DNA of 64,000 nucleotides. It comes from Mucilaginibacter sp. SMC90. Its GTDB lineage: Bacteria > Bacteroidota > Bacteroidia > Sphingobacteriales > Sphingobacteriaceae. Positions 16,832-25,856 of the stretch are shown in pieces. Each line of letters opens with the position of its first letter. The first letter of the stretch is position 1. The notes beneath the pieces are model-generated. The model was given only the letters and a program-made list of their open reading frames with translations. It was not told the origin of the DNA and did not search any database. The translations under genes and the position numbers were made by a program. The stretch is from the NCBI RefSeq assembly GCF_022811725.1, contig NZ_CP094527.1, forward strand, positions 7,812,001 to 7,876,000, given 5' to 3'.

Positions 16832-17782
16832 ATGTTTATCAATATTACCGATAGTAAAGAAGCGGCTAACAAGGGCAGCAGCAGCGGACTGGTTCATTAC
16901 CTGGAAAAAGAGAACCGGATTTATAATAAGAATGAACCCGAGTATTGGTTTAATGGGCAACAGGTCAGAATAGATCCATACGTCGCTATGCGGACAATAG
17001 ATAACAATATTGCCAAGCTGGGTAAGGACGATGCAAAGTTCTTTCTGCTTAATATCAGCCCCAGTCAAAAGGAGATCACTTTTTTAAAGAAGCAATACGG
17101 TGAGGACGGAGCCCAAGACCAAATGAAAGGGTTTGCTGTCAGAGTGATGGATGGTTACGCACAGAATTTTAAACGGGAGGGCATTAACAGCCATGAAGAT
17201 CTGGTATGGTTTGGGAAGCTGGAAAACTACCGTTATTACACCCATAATGACCCGGAGGTTAAACAGGGCATCAAAAAGCGGGGTGGCCGCAAGGAGGGCG
17301 AGCAAATGCATGTACAGATCATTGTGAGCAGGAAAGATGCGACCAACAAAGTCAAGCTTAGCCCGATGAATACATCAAGGGGGAAGAATGAAGATCATTC
17401 TAAAAAGATGGGACAGTTTGATCGGGTGGCTTTTAAACAATGTGGTGAAACCCTCTTTGACGAATTATTTGAGTTTGACAGGCAATTAAAAGACACAATG
17501 GCCTATGCCAATGCACATAAAAACGGCAGCCTGGCCGAGCGGGTGCAGATGGAAACACGCAATAAGGAAGAAGAAGCCGCACACTTAGGCACCAGTCTTA
17601 CCGAAAATCAGTCAGACATGAAGTTAGCGCCTGGCATTCATCCATATTCTACCACCATAGACCAGTCTTTTGAAGATTTTATCAGCCCTATCCATGTCGA
17701 CATCAAAGATGATGTGGATGATGAGGCTATACATGGGAGAAATCGCCATAGGAAAAGACAGGCGAGAACTAATACAAGATGA
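16832..17782 (+). CDS. DUF5712 family probable relaxase (MobB-like)
   Basis: A 316-residue protein. It has the family's opening MFINITDSKEAANKGSSSGL, a conserved middle (KFFLLNISPSQKEI), and EQMHVQIIVSRKD, which looks like part of a relaxase histidine motif. Proteins of this family accompany BfmA in Bacteroidota mobilizable transposons and probably nick oriT. The expected action is cleavage and transfer of one strand using a conjugation machine supplied in trans, because no mating-pair genes are in the window. The polar, variable C-terminal 70 residues are typical of relaxase tails. Confidence 0.75.
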   Translation: MFINITDSKEAANKGSSSGLVHYLEKENRIYNKNEPEYWFNGQQVRIDPYVAMRTIDNNIAKLGKDDAKFFLLNISPSQKEITFLKKQYGEDGAQDQMKGFAVRVMDGYAQNFKREGINSHEDLVWFGKLENYRYYTHNDPEVKQGIKKRGGRKEGEQMHVQIIVSRKDATNKVKLSPMNTSRGKNEDHSKKMGQFDRVAFKQCGETLFDELFEFDRQLKDTMAYANAHKNGSLAERVQMETRNKEEEAAHLGTSLTENQSDMKLAPGIHPYSTTIDQSFEDFISPIHVDIKDDVDDEAIHGRNRHRKRQARTNTR

Positions 17783-17800
17783 TCGTTAAATAATTTTAAC

Positions 17801-18064
17801 TTAATCTTTTTTTGATTTCTTATCCCACTCATCCTCGGGACGTAGCTTCAAATCCTTACAAAGAAAGTCCATTATTTCTGCATAAGGCACGTCAACAGCC
17901 AATGCTATTAAATAGATTTCTTCGGCTGTTGGCCGTGATTTAATATCTACATGAAGTTTGCTGATCCTGTCTTTTGATATTCCCGTACGTCTTGCGAGTT
18001 TGGCTTGACTTAAAGGTTTCCGAGACAAGTATAATCCTAATAGAGTTAATGTTTCTTTTTCCAA
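17801..18064 (-). CDS. Cro/C1-type HTH regulator
   Basis: An 87-residue single-domain DNA-binding protein. The helix-turn-helix reads LSQAKLARRTGISKDRISKL, followed by RPTAEEIYLIALAVDVPYAEI, the usual helices of the XRE fold. It converges with the relaxase gene, with 18 bases between them. It is probably the module's repressor or a stray host regulator; the target cannot be read. Confidence 0.8.
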   Translation of the reverse strand: MEKETLTLLGLYLSRKPLSQAKLARRTGISKDRISKLHVDIKSRPTAEEIYLIALAVDVPYAEIMDFLCKDLKLRPEDEWDKKSKKD

Positions 18065-18913
18065 TGAGCCTGTATTCTTAAATGTAGATTACATTAAAAG
18101 TACAGATGAAAAAAAACAATAGAAAAATCATTGCTAAATGGCGAATAATTATCTATATTTGTTGATAAATAAACTACATTAAGCGCCTTTCTACTATATA
18201 AAGTTTTTAAATGATTTAAAATAATAAGAAAATATTGACACTGATTGTGTCTAGGTTTATTCAGGAGTCTCGTCGCAAAAACTACCACTTTTAACGACCA
18301 CGGGAAGATAGAGTAAAGCCCATTCTTGGAATTGTGCATATATTTGCGCAATCTTTAGGGATGGGCTCTATCGAAAGTTATGGTCTGGTTCTAGTGGTAG
18401 TACCTTGCGAATAGCGGAAGATAGGGTCCTCCCTATTGTATTTTAATCTGCAATAGAGACTCATAAAATTGAATGTTTATGAGTAAAAATCAAACCAAAA
18501 CTACATCCTTTTTTAGAATCGAAATCTTTCCCAGACGAGTAAAGAATGGCTATGTCTCTGATATATTGTTGCCCTTTCAAAGGCGTTTAATAAACCTTCT
18601 TAAACTGCAATTTAACCCCTCTCCAGGTATTTTCCATTTTAATAAAAAGCATTTACTTTCACAAGGAAAGAAGGTTGATAATGAATTAATTAGTTTGTCT
18701 ACAAGATTGCCCTTTGTTATGCTATTCTTAGGAACGGTAATTTTTTATCCGCTGCAAAACCCAATCAAGAATATTATCTGCTCTCCTGAGTGAAGCTTTT
18801 AAAAACGGCAACCTAAGATCAGCTTAATAGTTAATAGTCAATTTCAGGTTGCCGTTTCCTTTTCATAGTCTTACCTGACTCATTTTTTTAATCAGCTCAA
18901 CTAAAGAAATTTC
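18065..18913. other. Gene-poor spacer between mobile module and Sus operon
   Basis: About 850 AT-rich bases. The only longer frame is a 106-codon one at 18473-18793 (+). It has a hydrophobic patch near its end (FVMLFLGTVIFYPL) but no recognised family, and I hold it as doubtful. Near the right end a 12-bp perfect inverted repeat is present (separate entry). I see no RNA gene or recombination site. Confidence 0.4.
18803..18857. repeat. 12-bp perfect inverted repeat before the Sus operon
   Basis: Arms AAACGGCAACCT (18803-18814) and AGGTTGCCGTTT (18846-18857) are perfect inverted copies around a 31-base loop, followed by CCTTTTC. It lies about 55 bases before the thioredoxin-like gene. It could be a weak terminator for upstream transcription or a leader structure controlling the operon. 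Confidence 0.4.
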
Positions 18914-20248
18914 ATGAAAAAAACTATACTTTTTATAGTGCTGGCCACGCTTTGCCTTTTTTTTCAGGTAGAAGCCCAGGATAAATTTACTATCAGTTCC
19001 CTTAAGATCGGCGATCAGGTACCAAACCTTAGCATAAATGGCATCATCAATTACCCCGCGCAAACCGCAAAGATCTCTGACTTTAAAAATAAGCTCCTGA
19101 TCCTGGACTTTATGAATACCTATTGCGGTAGCTGTATTGAGGCATTACCGAGGCTGGATTCTTTGCAACGCCAATACGCAGGTAAAATCCAAATTTTTAT
19201 TGTTATTGATGAGTCAATAGCACGGGTCAGAGCGTTCCTTAAAAACAATCCGATAGCTAAAAATATAAAGCCGTCTATAATCGTCGGGGATAAAACACTA
19301 AGCAGGCTCTTTCCTCACCAATATGTTTCTCACGAGGTCTGGATCAATAACGGGACAGTCAGGGCTATTACAACGGCCCAGTATGTCCAGTCAAAAAACA
19401 TCGAAGAGATATTAAAACAAGGCGCTGTTAATTGGGAATTGAAATCTGATTTTGCTTTTGATTACCATGCCCCTTTCCTCGTAACCAATGAACAGCATAT
19501 TCCCGAACAGATCCTTTCTTCCGGCTTATTTTTCTCTGCCTTAACCGGGCATTTAAAAGGTGTGGCAACCCGACATACTTATGAAGTTGATAGTCTGAAA
19601 AGACTTGTTAAAATCCATTATATTAATTTCAGCATAGTTGATTTGTATTTGGCCACGCTGCCTGATCAGAAAGATTTCTCGGTAAGCTATGTGCAGATCA
19701 GGGCGGAACACCCTGGGAATTTCATTTTCCGAAATAACAATATCGAATATCGGGATGTCTGGAATAATCTGCATACCTGGTGCTATGAAGGGGTATTTCC
19801 GATTGATTTCTCTGAACAGGAAATTAAAAGGAAAATACAAAAAGACCTTGATTTCTACCTGCATTTAAACAGCGGTTTTGAAACGGTCAGAACTAAAGTA
19901 ATTCAATTAGTCAAAGATTCTACTCATTCAAGTTTAGTTAAGCAACCCTTCAAGGTCAGACAGAACGGTAAAGAACTATTGAACCTCATCACTGTAAATG
20001 ACCTGCTCAAAAAGCTGAATCATGATTTTGTAAACAGGCCGGCAGATAGTAACCTCTCACCTGATGAGGTGATCAATGTCCATATCGATGCGGCTGACCT
20101 GATGAAAGAGTCCGACCTCAATGAGGCATTAAAAGCCTATCACCTGACTTTTAAAAACGTGGAAAAAGAAGTCCGCATGTTCGTCCTTTCAGCGAGTAAT
20201 AGTCCAATTCAAATCACCTTAAACCATTCCATTTATGAAGGCAAATAA
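18914..20248 (+). CDS. TlpA-like thioredoxin-fold protein of Sus locus
   Basis: A 444-residue exported protein. Residues 1-21 form a signal peptide (ending VEAQ), and residues 25-170 are a redoxin/TlpA-like domain with the motif CGSC (Cys71, Cys74) after LLILDFMNTY. The C-terminal 270 residues are unrecognised. Such proteins commonly precede SusC/SusD pairs in Sphingobacteriaceae and act in the periplasm as thiol-disulfide oxidoreductases. The stop lies 14 bases inside the SusC gene, so the two are translationally linked. The substrate is unknown. Confidence 0.8.
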   Translation: MKKTILFIVLATLCLFFQVEAQDKFTISSLKIGDQVPNLSINGIINYPAQTAKISDFKNKLLILDFMNTYCGSCIEALPRLDSLQRQYAGKIQIFIVIDESIARVRAFLKNNPIAKNIKPSIIVGDKTLSRLFPHQYVSHEVWINNGTVRAITTAQYVQSKNIEEILKQGAVNWELKSDFAFDYHAPFLVTNEQHIPEQILSSGLFFSALTGHLKGVATRHTYEVDSLKRLVKIHYINFSIVDLYLATLPDQKDFSVSYVQIRAEHPGNFIFRNNNIEYRDVWNNLHTWCYEGVFPIDFSEQEIKRKIQKDLDFYLHLNSGFETVRTKVIQLVKDSTHSSLVKQPFKVRQNGKELLNLITVNDLLKKLNHDFVNRPADSNLSPDEVINVHIDAADLMKESDLNEALKAYHLTFKNVEKEVRMFVLSASNSPIQITLNHSIYEGK

Positions 20249-23200
20249 ACGCTCTCTATTCATATTACTCATTTTTCTTTTTTACGCCAATCTTCTATTT
20301 GCGCAACAGTTAAGTCTTAAGGGAAAAGTTGTTTCCGAAACCGGCATGCCGGTTGCAGGCGCTACGGTAGTCGTGAAGTCCGGGAAGCAAGCAACCGTTA
20401 CTAACCTTGATGGTGAATTTAGCTTAGTTCGTGTTGCGCCTAATGCCACGTTAATTGTTACCTGTATCGGGTACAATATGCAGGAGGCTATTGTTAAAGG
20501 TACCGATAGTATGGTCATCAAGTTAAGTCTACATAACAGCCAGCTTGACGAAGTGATCATTCAGGCGTATGGTACGACAACTCAACGGAAGAATACAGGG
20601 AACATCACCAAGATCACGGCCGCTGAAATAGCAAACCAGCCGGTGTCTAATCCATTGGCCGCCCTGGAGGGGCGCGTTCCCGGTGTCAATATTACCCAAT
20701 CCAGTGGAGTGCCCGGATCATCGTTTAATGTCGAGGTCAGGGGAAGGTCTACTTTAGATGGTAGTTTATCCAGGAACGATCCATTGATTGTCATTGATGG
20801 TATCTTCTTTGAAGCAGGTAACCAATCCTATAACCAATTGCGGTCGGCGGCAAATGATAATTTCGGTCACGGAGGTTTAAGTCCTTTGAATAATATCAAT
20901 CCGAATGATATTGAAAGTATAGAAGTGTTAAAAGATGCAGATGCTACCGCGATCTATGGGAGCCGCGGGGCTAATGGAGTACTTCTGATCACAACAAAAA
21001 AAGGAAAAACGGGGAAAACCGTTTTTAATGGCAGTGTCTATTCTGGTATTAGTACGGTTCCGGGTACGATGAACCTGCTGAACACGCAGCAATATGTTCA
21101 GATGCGAAAAGAGGGTTTTAGAAATGACGGCATAGCACCGAGCGCTGATCCAAGCGATCCGGGTTTTGCTCCGGACATTATGCTTTGGGATACTACCCGC
21201 TATACGGATTTAAAAAAACTATTGATCGGAAATACTGCCCGAACTACTGATGTGCAGGGATCATTAACGGGTGGTAACCCGCTCAATCAATTCCTGATCG
21301 GGGGAGGTTACCACCGGGAAACCAACGTTTTTTCCGATGATCTGGCAGATACACGGGCTTCTCTTCATTTTAACCTTAACCACAGCTCTGAGAACAAAAA
21401 ATTCACGATGGGCTTTTCAGGAGGTTATAGCAATGATAAAAATCAACTCATTGCCACAGACCTTACTCAGTACATTAACCTCCCGCCAAATCTGTTGCTC
21501 CGGGACAAAAGCGGCAACCTTGTTTTTCAGGAGGCGGGGGTAAGTTACGCAACGGTAAATAACATGGTTAATCCATTGGCTATCTTACAACAGACCAATA
21601 CGGCTATAACCGAAAATTTGTATAGTAACCTACAGTTGAGTTATAAGATACTACCGTCGCTCCTGTTTAAGGTTAGTGCGGGCTATAATACTTTTAAAAC
21701 AGATGAAGTATCAATTATTCCGCAAAGTTCCATAGATCCATATGTCGCATCCTATACCCCGGCATCATCTGCTTTTGCAAATACATCCCTGAACAGCTGG
21801 ATCATCGAACCTCAATTGAGCTATACGAAAAGTATCAGCAAAGGAATTTTAAATGTATTGATCGGCGGTACATTCCAGGAGAAAAAGTTGAAAAGCAATG
21901 TGATCCAGGCAACCAACTTTTCCAGCGACCTGCTGCTGAACAATCCGGCTGCCGCGGGATTGGTTACCGCCGATATTGAACAGTTCTTATATCATTATGA
22001 AGCCGTGTTCGGCAGGGTTAACTATGACTGGCTGGGCAAATATATCCTGAATGCAACTTTCCGGCGTGACGGCTCCAGCAGGTTTGGGCCGAATAAACAA
22101 TTTGCCAATTTCGGTGCTATAGGAGCCGGCTGGATATTTTCAGATGAGCCATTCATTCAGCGATCCCTTCCATTTTTAAGCTTTGGAAAGCTAAGGGCAA
22201 GTTATGGCATCACCGGGAATGACCAGATCGGTGATTACAATTACCTGAGCCTTTACCAGAATACAGGTATCACCTACAATGGGTCGCCCACCTTATCTCC
22301 AGCCAAATTATATAACCCCGATTACCACTGGCAGACCAATAAAAAGGCGGAGATCGGTATAGAGCTGGGATGGTTAAGGGACAGGCTGTTTTTTACCGCA
22401 TCCTATTACCGGGAAAGAAGCAGCAATCAACTGGTCAATTACCCGCTGCCTACGCAAACCGGATTCCAAAATGTGGTGATGAATTTACCGGCCCTGGTCC
22501 AAAACTCGGGTTTGGAGTTGGTGCTGACCACCAAAAATGTGAACCAAAAGAATTTCAAATGGGCCACATCGCTCAATGCAACGATTCCAAGGAATAAGCT
22601 GTTATCCTTTCCCGGATTAGCTTCAACCAGTTACAGGAGTATTTATGTAGTAGGACAACCGTTGTCCGTTATCTATGGATTAAAGTACCTGGGGGTAAAT
22701 CCGCAAACGGGCATCTATAATTTTCAGGATGTCAATAATGACGGAAAGCTGAATGCGTCCGACTATCAGCCTCTTGGTAACCTGAACCCGAAATATTATG
22801 GCGGGGTATCCAATACCATTACCGTACACCAGTTTCAGCTTGATTTCCTATTTGAATTTAAAAAGCAAATGGGGCGGAATTATTTAGCACAACTATTTAA
22901 TAATTTCCCCGGAACCGTGGCTAACCAGCCCACTATCATATTAAACCGCTGGCAGCAACCTGGCAATATAAGTATCGTTCAGCAATACACTGCCGGGAAT
23001 AACGAAGCAGCCATTATCGCGGCAAACACACAACTGAATATATCCAATGGGATTTATGGAGATGCTTCCTATATCCGCCTGAAAAATATCGCGCTTGCTT
23101 ATCATTTGCCTGAAAGCTTTTTAAGGCGTTTGGGGATTACAGGAGGAAAAGTTTATATCAATATCCAGAATCTATTGACCATCACAAAATATAAAGGATT

Positions 23201-23276
23201 AGATCCTGAGACACAGAATTTCTATGTATTACCACCGCTCCGCACCATTGCGGCAGGTCTGCAATTATCCCTTTAA
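20235..23276 (+). CDS. SusC/RagA family TonB-dependent outer membrane transporter
   Basis: A 1013-residue outer membrane receptor. It has a signal peptide (residues 1-24), a carboxypeptidase-regulatory-like domain (about 27-105: LKGKVVSETGMPVAGATVVV), a TonB plug (about 115-235, with DADATAIYGSRGANGVLLITTKKG, the SusC/RagA signature region) and a C-terminal beta barrel ending in an aromatic-poor LQLSL. It takes up a substrate bound by the partner SusD lipoprotein, driven by TonB. It overlaps the upstream thioredoxin-like gene and is followed 10 bases later by the SusD gene. The substrate cannot be read; with no glycosidase beside it, a peptide or other non-sugar ligand is possible. Confidence 0.93.
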   Translation: MKANKRSLFILLIFLFYANLLFAQQLSLKGKVVSETGMPVAGATVVVKSGKQATVTNLDGEFSLVRVAPNATLIVTCIGYNMQEAIVKGTDSMVIKLSLHNSQLDEVIIQAYGTTTQRKNTGNITKITAAEIANQPVSNPLAALEGRVPGVNITQSSGVPGSSFNVEVRGRSTLDGSLSRNDPLIVIDGIFFEAGNQSYNQLRSAANDNFGHGGLSPLNNINPNDIESIEVLKDADATAIYGSRGANGVLLITTKKGKTGKTVFNGSVYSGISTVPGTMNLLNTQQYVQMRKEGFRNDGIAPSADPSDPGFAPDIMLWDTTRYTDLKKLLIGNTARTTDVQGSLTGGNPLNQFLIGGGYHRETNVFSDDLADTRASLHFNLNHSSENKKFTMGFSGGYSNDKNQLIATDLTQYINLPPNLLLRDKSGNLVFQEAGVSYATVNNMVNPLAILQQTNTAITENLYSNLQLSYKILPSLLFKVSAGYNTFKTDEVSIIPQSSIDPYVASYTPASSAFANTSLNSWIIEPQLSYTKSISKGILNVLIGGTFQEKKLKSNVIQATNFSSDLLLNNPAAAGLVTADIEQFLYHYEAVFGRVNYDWLGKYILNATFRRDGSSRFGPNKQFANFGAIGAGWIFSDEPFIQRSLPFLSFGKLRASYGITGNDQIGDYNYLSLYQNTGITYNGSPTLSPAKLYNPDYHWQTNKKAEIGIELGWLRDRLFFTASYYRERSSNQLVNYPLPTQTGFQNVVMNLPALVQNSGLELVLTTKNVNQKNFKWATSLNATIPRNKLLSFPGLASTSYRSIYVVGQPLSVIYGLKYLGVNPQTGIYNFQDVNNDGKLNASDYQPLGNLNPKYYGGVSNTITVHQFQLDFLFEFKKQMGRNYLAQLFNNFPGTVANQPTIILNRWQQPGNISIVQQYTAGNNEAAIIAANTQLNISNGIYGDASYIRLKNIALAYHLPESFLRRLGITGGKVYINIQNLLTITKYKGLDPETQNFYVLPPLRTIAAGLQLSL

Positions 23277-23286
23277 ATATAAAAAC

Positions 23287-24681
23287 ATGAAAAAGATTTT
23301 TTACCATAACCTAAAAAGTTCAATGCTGTATTTCAGCGTGATCAATGCTGTCTGCCTGCTCTTTTCCTGTAAAAAGTTTGTGGAGATCGGAGCCCCGGTA
23401 AGTAAGATCGAAACGGCCAGTGTATTTTCCAATGATCAGGCAGCGCTTTCTGCGGCATTAGGCGTTTATGCGAACATGGGGACTTCGGGTTTAACGATAT
23501 GTTCCGGTGGTGCAACCTTATACCCCGCACTTAGCGCGGATGAACTGACTTATACCTCTACCAATACGGAACTGCTTTCCTTTCAGCATAATGCGATTAT
23601 AGCCGACAATGGCACCGGGATTTACGGCAGGCTGTGGACACCTGGCTATAAAAATATTTATTACGCAAACGCGGTACTGGAGGGTGTATCGAAATCAGTA
23701 TCCATCTCTGACACACTAAAAAAGCAGCTCAAGGGTGAAATGCTCGTCGTTCGCGCCTTGAATTATTTTTACCTGTTTAATTTGTTTGGTAACGTGCCGC
23801 TTGAATTGTCAACAGATTATAAGGTTAATGATATCATGGCGAGAACACCCGCAAATAAAATTTATGAACAGCTTGTCACAGACCTGACCCTTGCCGTAAG
23901 TTTATTGCCTGCTTCAAATCCGGCACAACTGAATATACGGCCTAACAAATGGACCGCATCCGCACTGTTAGCAAGGGTTTATTTATATCAAAAAGACTGG
24001 GCCGGTGCCGAAGCACAATCTTCAGCAGTGATCGGTTCCGCGCAGTATCACCTTGAAAATAATTTAAATAATGTCTTTACACAAGGTTCAGCCGAAACGA
24101 TCTGGCAATTGGCGAGTGATTATAGAAATACCAGCGAGGGAAGCACATTTATTCCGTCAGGTTCATCATCACGTCCATCTTATGCGATCAACAATTATTT
24201 ATTATCTGCTTTTGAAAGTGGTGACCAAAGGAAAGTGTCCTGGCTGAAAAAGAATACAGTTGGCGGCACTGACTATTATTATCCTAATAAATACAAAGTC
24301 AGAACGTCTACACCGATCACTGAGTATTATGTCGTATTCAGGCTGGCAGAACAATATCTGATCCGAGCGGAGGCCAGGGTGCAGCAGAATAATTTCGATG
24401 GGGCAAAAGCGGATTTAAACCTGATCCGCTCACGCGCCGGTTTAATCGGTACAGATGCTACTGATCAACCATCATTGCTCAGTGCTGTTGTCGCAGAACG
24501 GCAAACAGAATTGTTCTGTGAGTGGGGGCATCGTTTTCTTGATCTCAAAAGAAACGGGCAGGTCGATCAACTTTTAGGAATTAGAAAAGCACCGGACTGG
24601 CAGCCGACCGATGCGGTTTATCCAATTCCTTTAAGCCAAATACAGGCAAACCCTTACTTAGTACAAAACTCAGGTTATTGA
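23287..24681 (+). CDS. SusD/RagB family nutrient-binding lipoprotein
   Basis: A 464-residue surface lipoprotein. I chose ATG 23287 because it gives a signal peptide with a lipobox (VCLLFSC, Cys about residue 22); an in-frame start at 23224 would lie inside SusC. Typical SusD features are the TPR-like helices (LKGEMLVVRALNYFYLFNLF), ADLNLIRSRAGL and the family end with RFLDLKRNGQ. It works with SusC to capture ligand at the cell surface. The operon ends at a strong terminator just downstream. Confidence 0.92.
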   Translation: MKKIFYHNLKSSMLYFSVINAVCLLFSCKKFVEIGAPVSKIETASVFSNDQAALSAALGVYANMGTSGLTICSGGATLYPALSADELTYTSTNTELLSFQHNAIIADNGTGIYGRLWTPGYKNIYYANAVLEGVSKSVSISDTLKKQLKGEMLVVRALNYFYLFNLFGNVPLELSTDYKVNDIMARTPANKIYEQLVTDLTLAVSLLPASNPAQLNIRPNKWTASALLARVYLYQKDWAGAEAQSSAVIGSAQYHLENNLNNVFTQGSAETIWQLASDYRNTSEGSTFIPSGSSSRPSYAINNYLLSAFESGDQRKVSWLKKNTVGGTDYYYPNKYKVRTSTPITEYYVVFRLAEQYLIRAEARVQQNNFDGAKADLNLIRSRAGLIGTDATDQPSLLSAVVAERQTELFCEWGHRFLDLKRNGQVDQLLGIRKAPDWQPTDAVYPIPLSQIQANPYLVQNSGY

Positions 24682-24688
24682 ACAAACA

Positions 24689-24719
24689 AAAAGCACGACC
24701 GGACAGTCGTGCTTTTTTA
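24689..24719 (+). terminator. Terminator of the Sus operon
   Basis: An 11-base stem (AAAAGCACGAC / GTCGTGCTTTT) with a six-base loop is followed by a T-run. It lies eight bases after the SusD stop. The A-run on its left lets it also serve the converging minus-strand gene at 24733. Confidence 0.85.
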
Positions 24720-24732
24720 TTAACGCGGAGGT

Positions 24733-25071
24733 TTAGTTTTGCTTTTTAAGCGGATCGGCATCACCATGCGCAGATGTTGGAAAACTGGTGATCTGAGTAT
24801 TAAAACCTCTTACACAATCAGCATCGTTCCCTGGTGTGCAAGGCAAATTATCTTCCGCATAAGTAGCATCTACCTTTGCACCGCTATAGGCTTGTGATCC
24901 GGCAACGATCTGTCCGCTGCTGTTTACACTGTACCAGTAATAGGTGCTTAGGTTTTTATGCTTGTTAACGAGATGGCCTTTGCTGGTAAAAGCGCTGAAG
25001 CCTAAAGCGGAAACAATTAAAATGGCAGCTACTATAGCCGCGTATTTGTTTTTTATCGTGTTTTTTATCAC
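24733..25071 (-). CDS. DUF6520-like small secreted protein
   Basis: A small protein of 112 residues if the GTG at 25071 is used; an upstream TTG at 25110 would add 13 residues. I prefer the GTG because the hydrophobic export segment (YAAIVAAILIVSALGFSAF) then lies close to the N-terminus. The mature part has YYWYSVNSSGQIV and two cysteines in NLPCTPGNDADCVRGF, a pattern seen in DUF6520 proteins of Bacteroidota. The function of that family is unknown. It converges on the Sus operon terminator. Confidence 0.65.
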   Translation of the reverse strand: MIKNTIKNKYAAIVAAILIVSALGFSAFTSKGHLVNKHKNLSTYYWYSVNSSGQIVAGSQAYSGAKVDATYAEDNLPCTPGNDADCVRGFNTQITSFPTSAHGDADPLKKQN

Positions 25072-25186
25072 GTGTTTTGAACTTTTTATAATAGCAAAAA
25101 AGGGCTCCAAAAACTTTATATTCGTATAATAATGTTGCGTTTTGCCTTTAGGCAGACCTCACCGGAAACTTTTGCGCCCTGGGTGC

Positions 25187-25459
25187 TTATGTTTCCATTT
25201 GCCCGAATAGCCCGGCACGGCTATTCGGGTTTTTCGTGAATAATGCATCTTTACGGTCGTGAACACTGGTGTGGGTAATTCTCTTTCGGACGTAAGCATG
25301 ATTAAAAAGAGGCCGGATGTTGATGGTATAAAACCACAGACATGCTGCCATGTACCTCTGGATAAAACAGATGCAAAGCGCTGCCATAGCGGCCAGCATG
25401 ACCTTTGAGTTATAATCCTCTGCCATGTCCCTGATTGTTGCTGCATCAAACCTTTTCAT
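25187..25459 (-). CDS. Doubtful small hypothetical protein
   Basis: A 90-codon frame with a good ribosome-binding sequence (TAGAGG) just before its ATG. It has one hydrophobic stretch (VMLAAMAALCICFI) and a basic C-terminal half; no family is recognised. A strong hairpin at 25202-25229 falls inside its last codons, which is odd for a real gene. It may be a decayed gene or chance frame. Confidence 0.25.
   Translation of the reverse strand: MKRFDAATIRDMAEDYNSKVMLAAMAALCICFIQRYMAACLWFYTINIRPLFNHAYVRKRITHTSVHDRKDALFTKNPNSRAGLFGQMET
25202..25235 (+). terminator. Strong plus-strand hairpin with T-run
   Basis: Arms CCCGAATAGCC (25202-25212) and GGCTATTCGGG (25219-25229) with a six-base loop are followed by TTTTT. 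It looks like an intrinsic terminator for plus-strand transcription, yet no plus-strand gene ends upstream since SusD, whose own terminator lies 480 bases earlier. It could end a short unannotated RNA. Confidence 0.6.
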
Positions 25460-25856
25460 CCTCTACATTTTTTCTTGTTAATCAACTTAACACCAGCGGC
25501 GCAGCCTTGGCGTCACCTGTCCTGGGTTTGTGCACTTTATCGCTGTACCCGCGTTCCATGCATCAGCATCCGGTGCCATCTTACCAGTACCGGCCGGATA
25601 TCCCTCTGATAGTAGTTTACTTTAGGGGCTGCTATCATGTTGCTGATACTTTACCGCCAGGAAATGGCGGCTCGGCTCCCGGTACTCTCCTTACATATCT
25701 TTGCAACGGTATTGATCGTTGAGTTTAGTAAATCTCGGTATCTGTTTTCCCCTAAAGCATAAAAAAACAGAGATAATAAGGATGGGAAACCACTAAAAAG
25801 GGTAAGTTTTTTATGCCTGTTTTTGAGAAAAGGAGAGAATGGGCATAAAACAAGCC

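Noticed and set aside
18473..18793. 106-codon plus-strand frame
   Set aside because: No family, start context or conserved feature supports it; it is mentioned only within the spacer entry.
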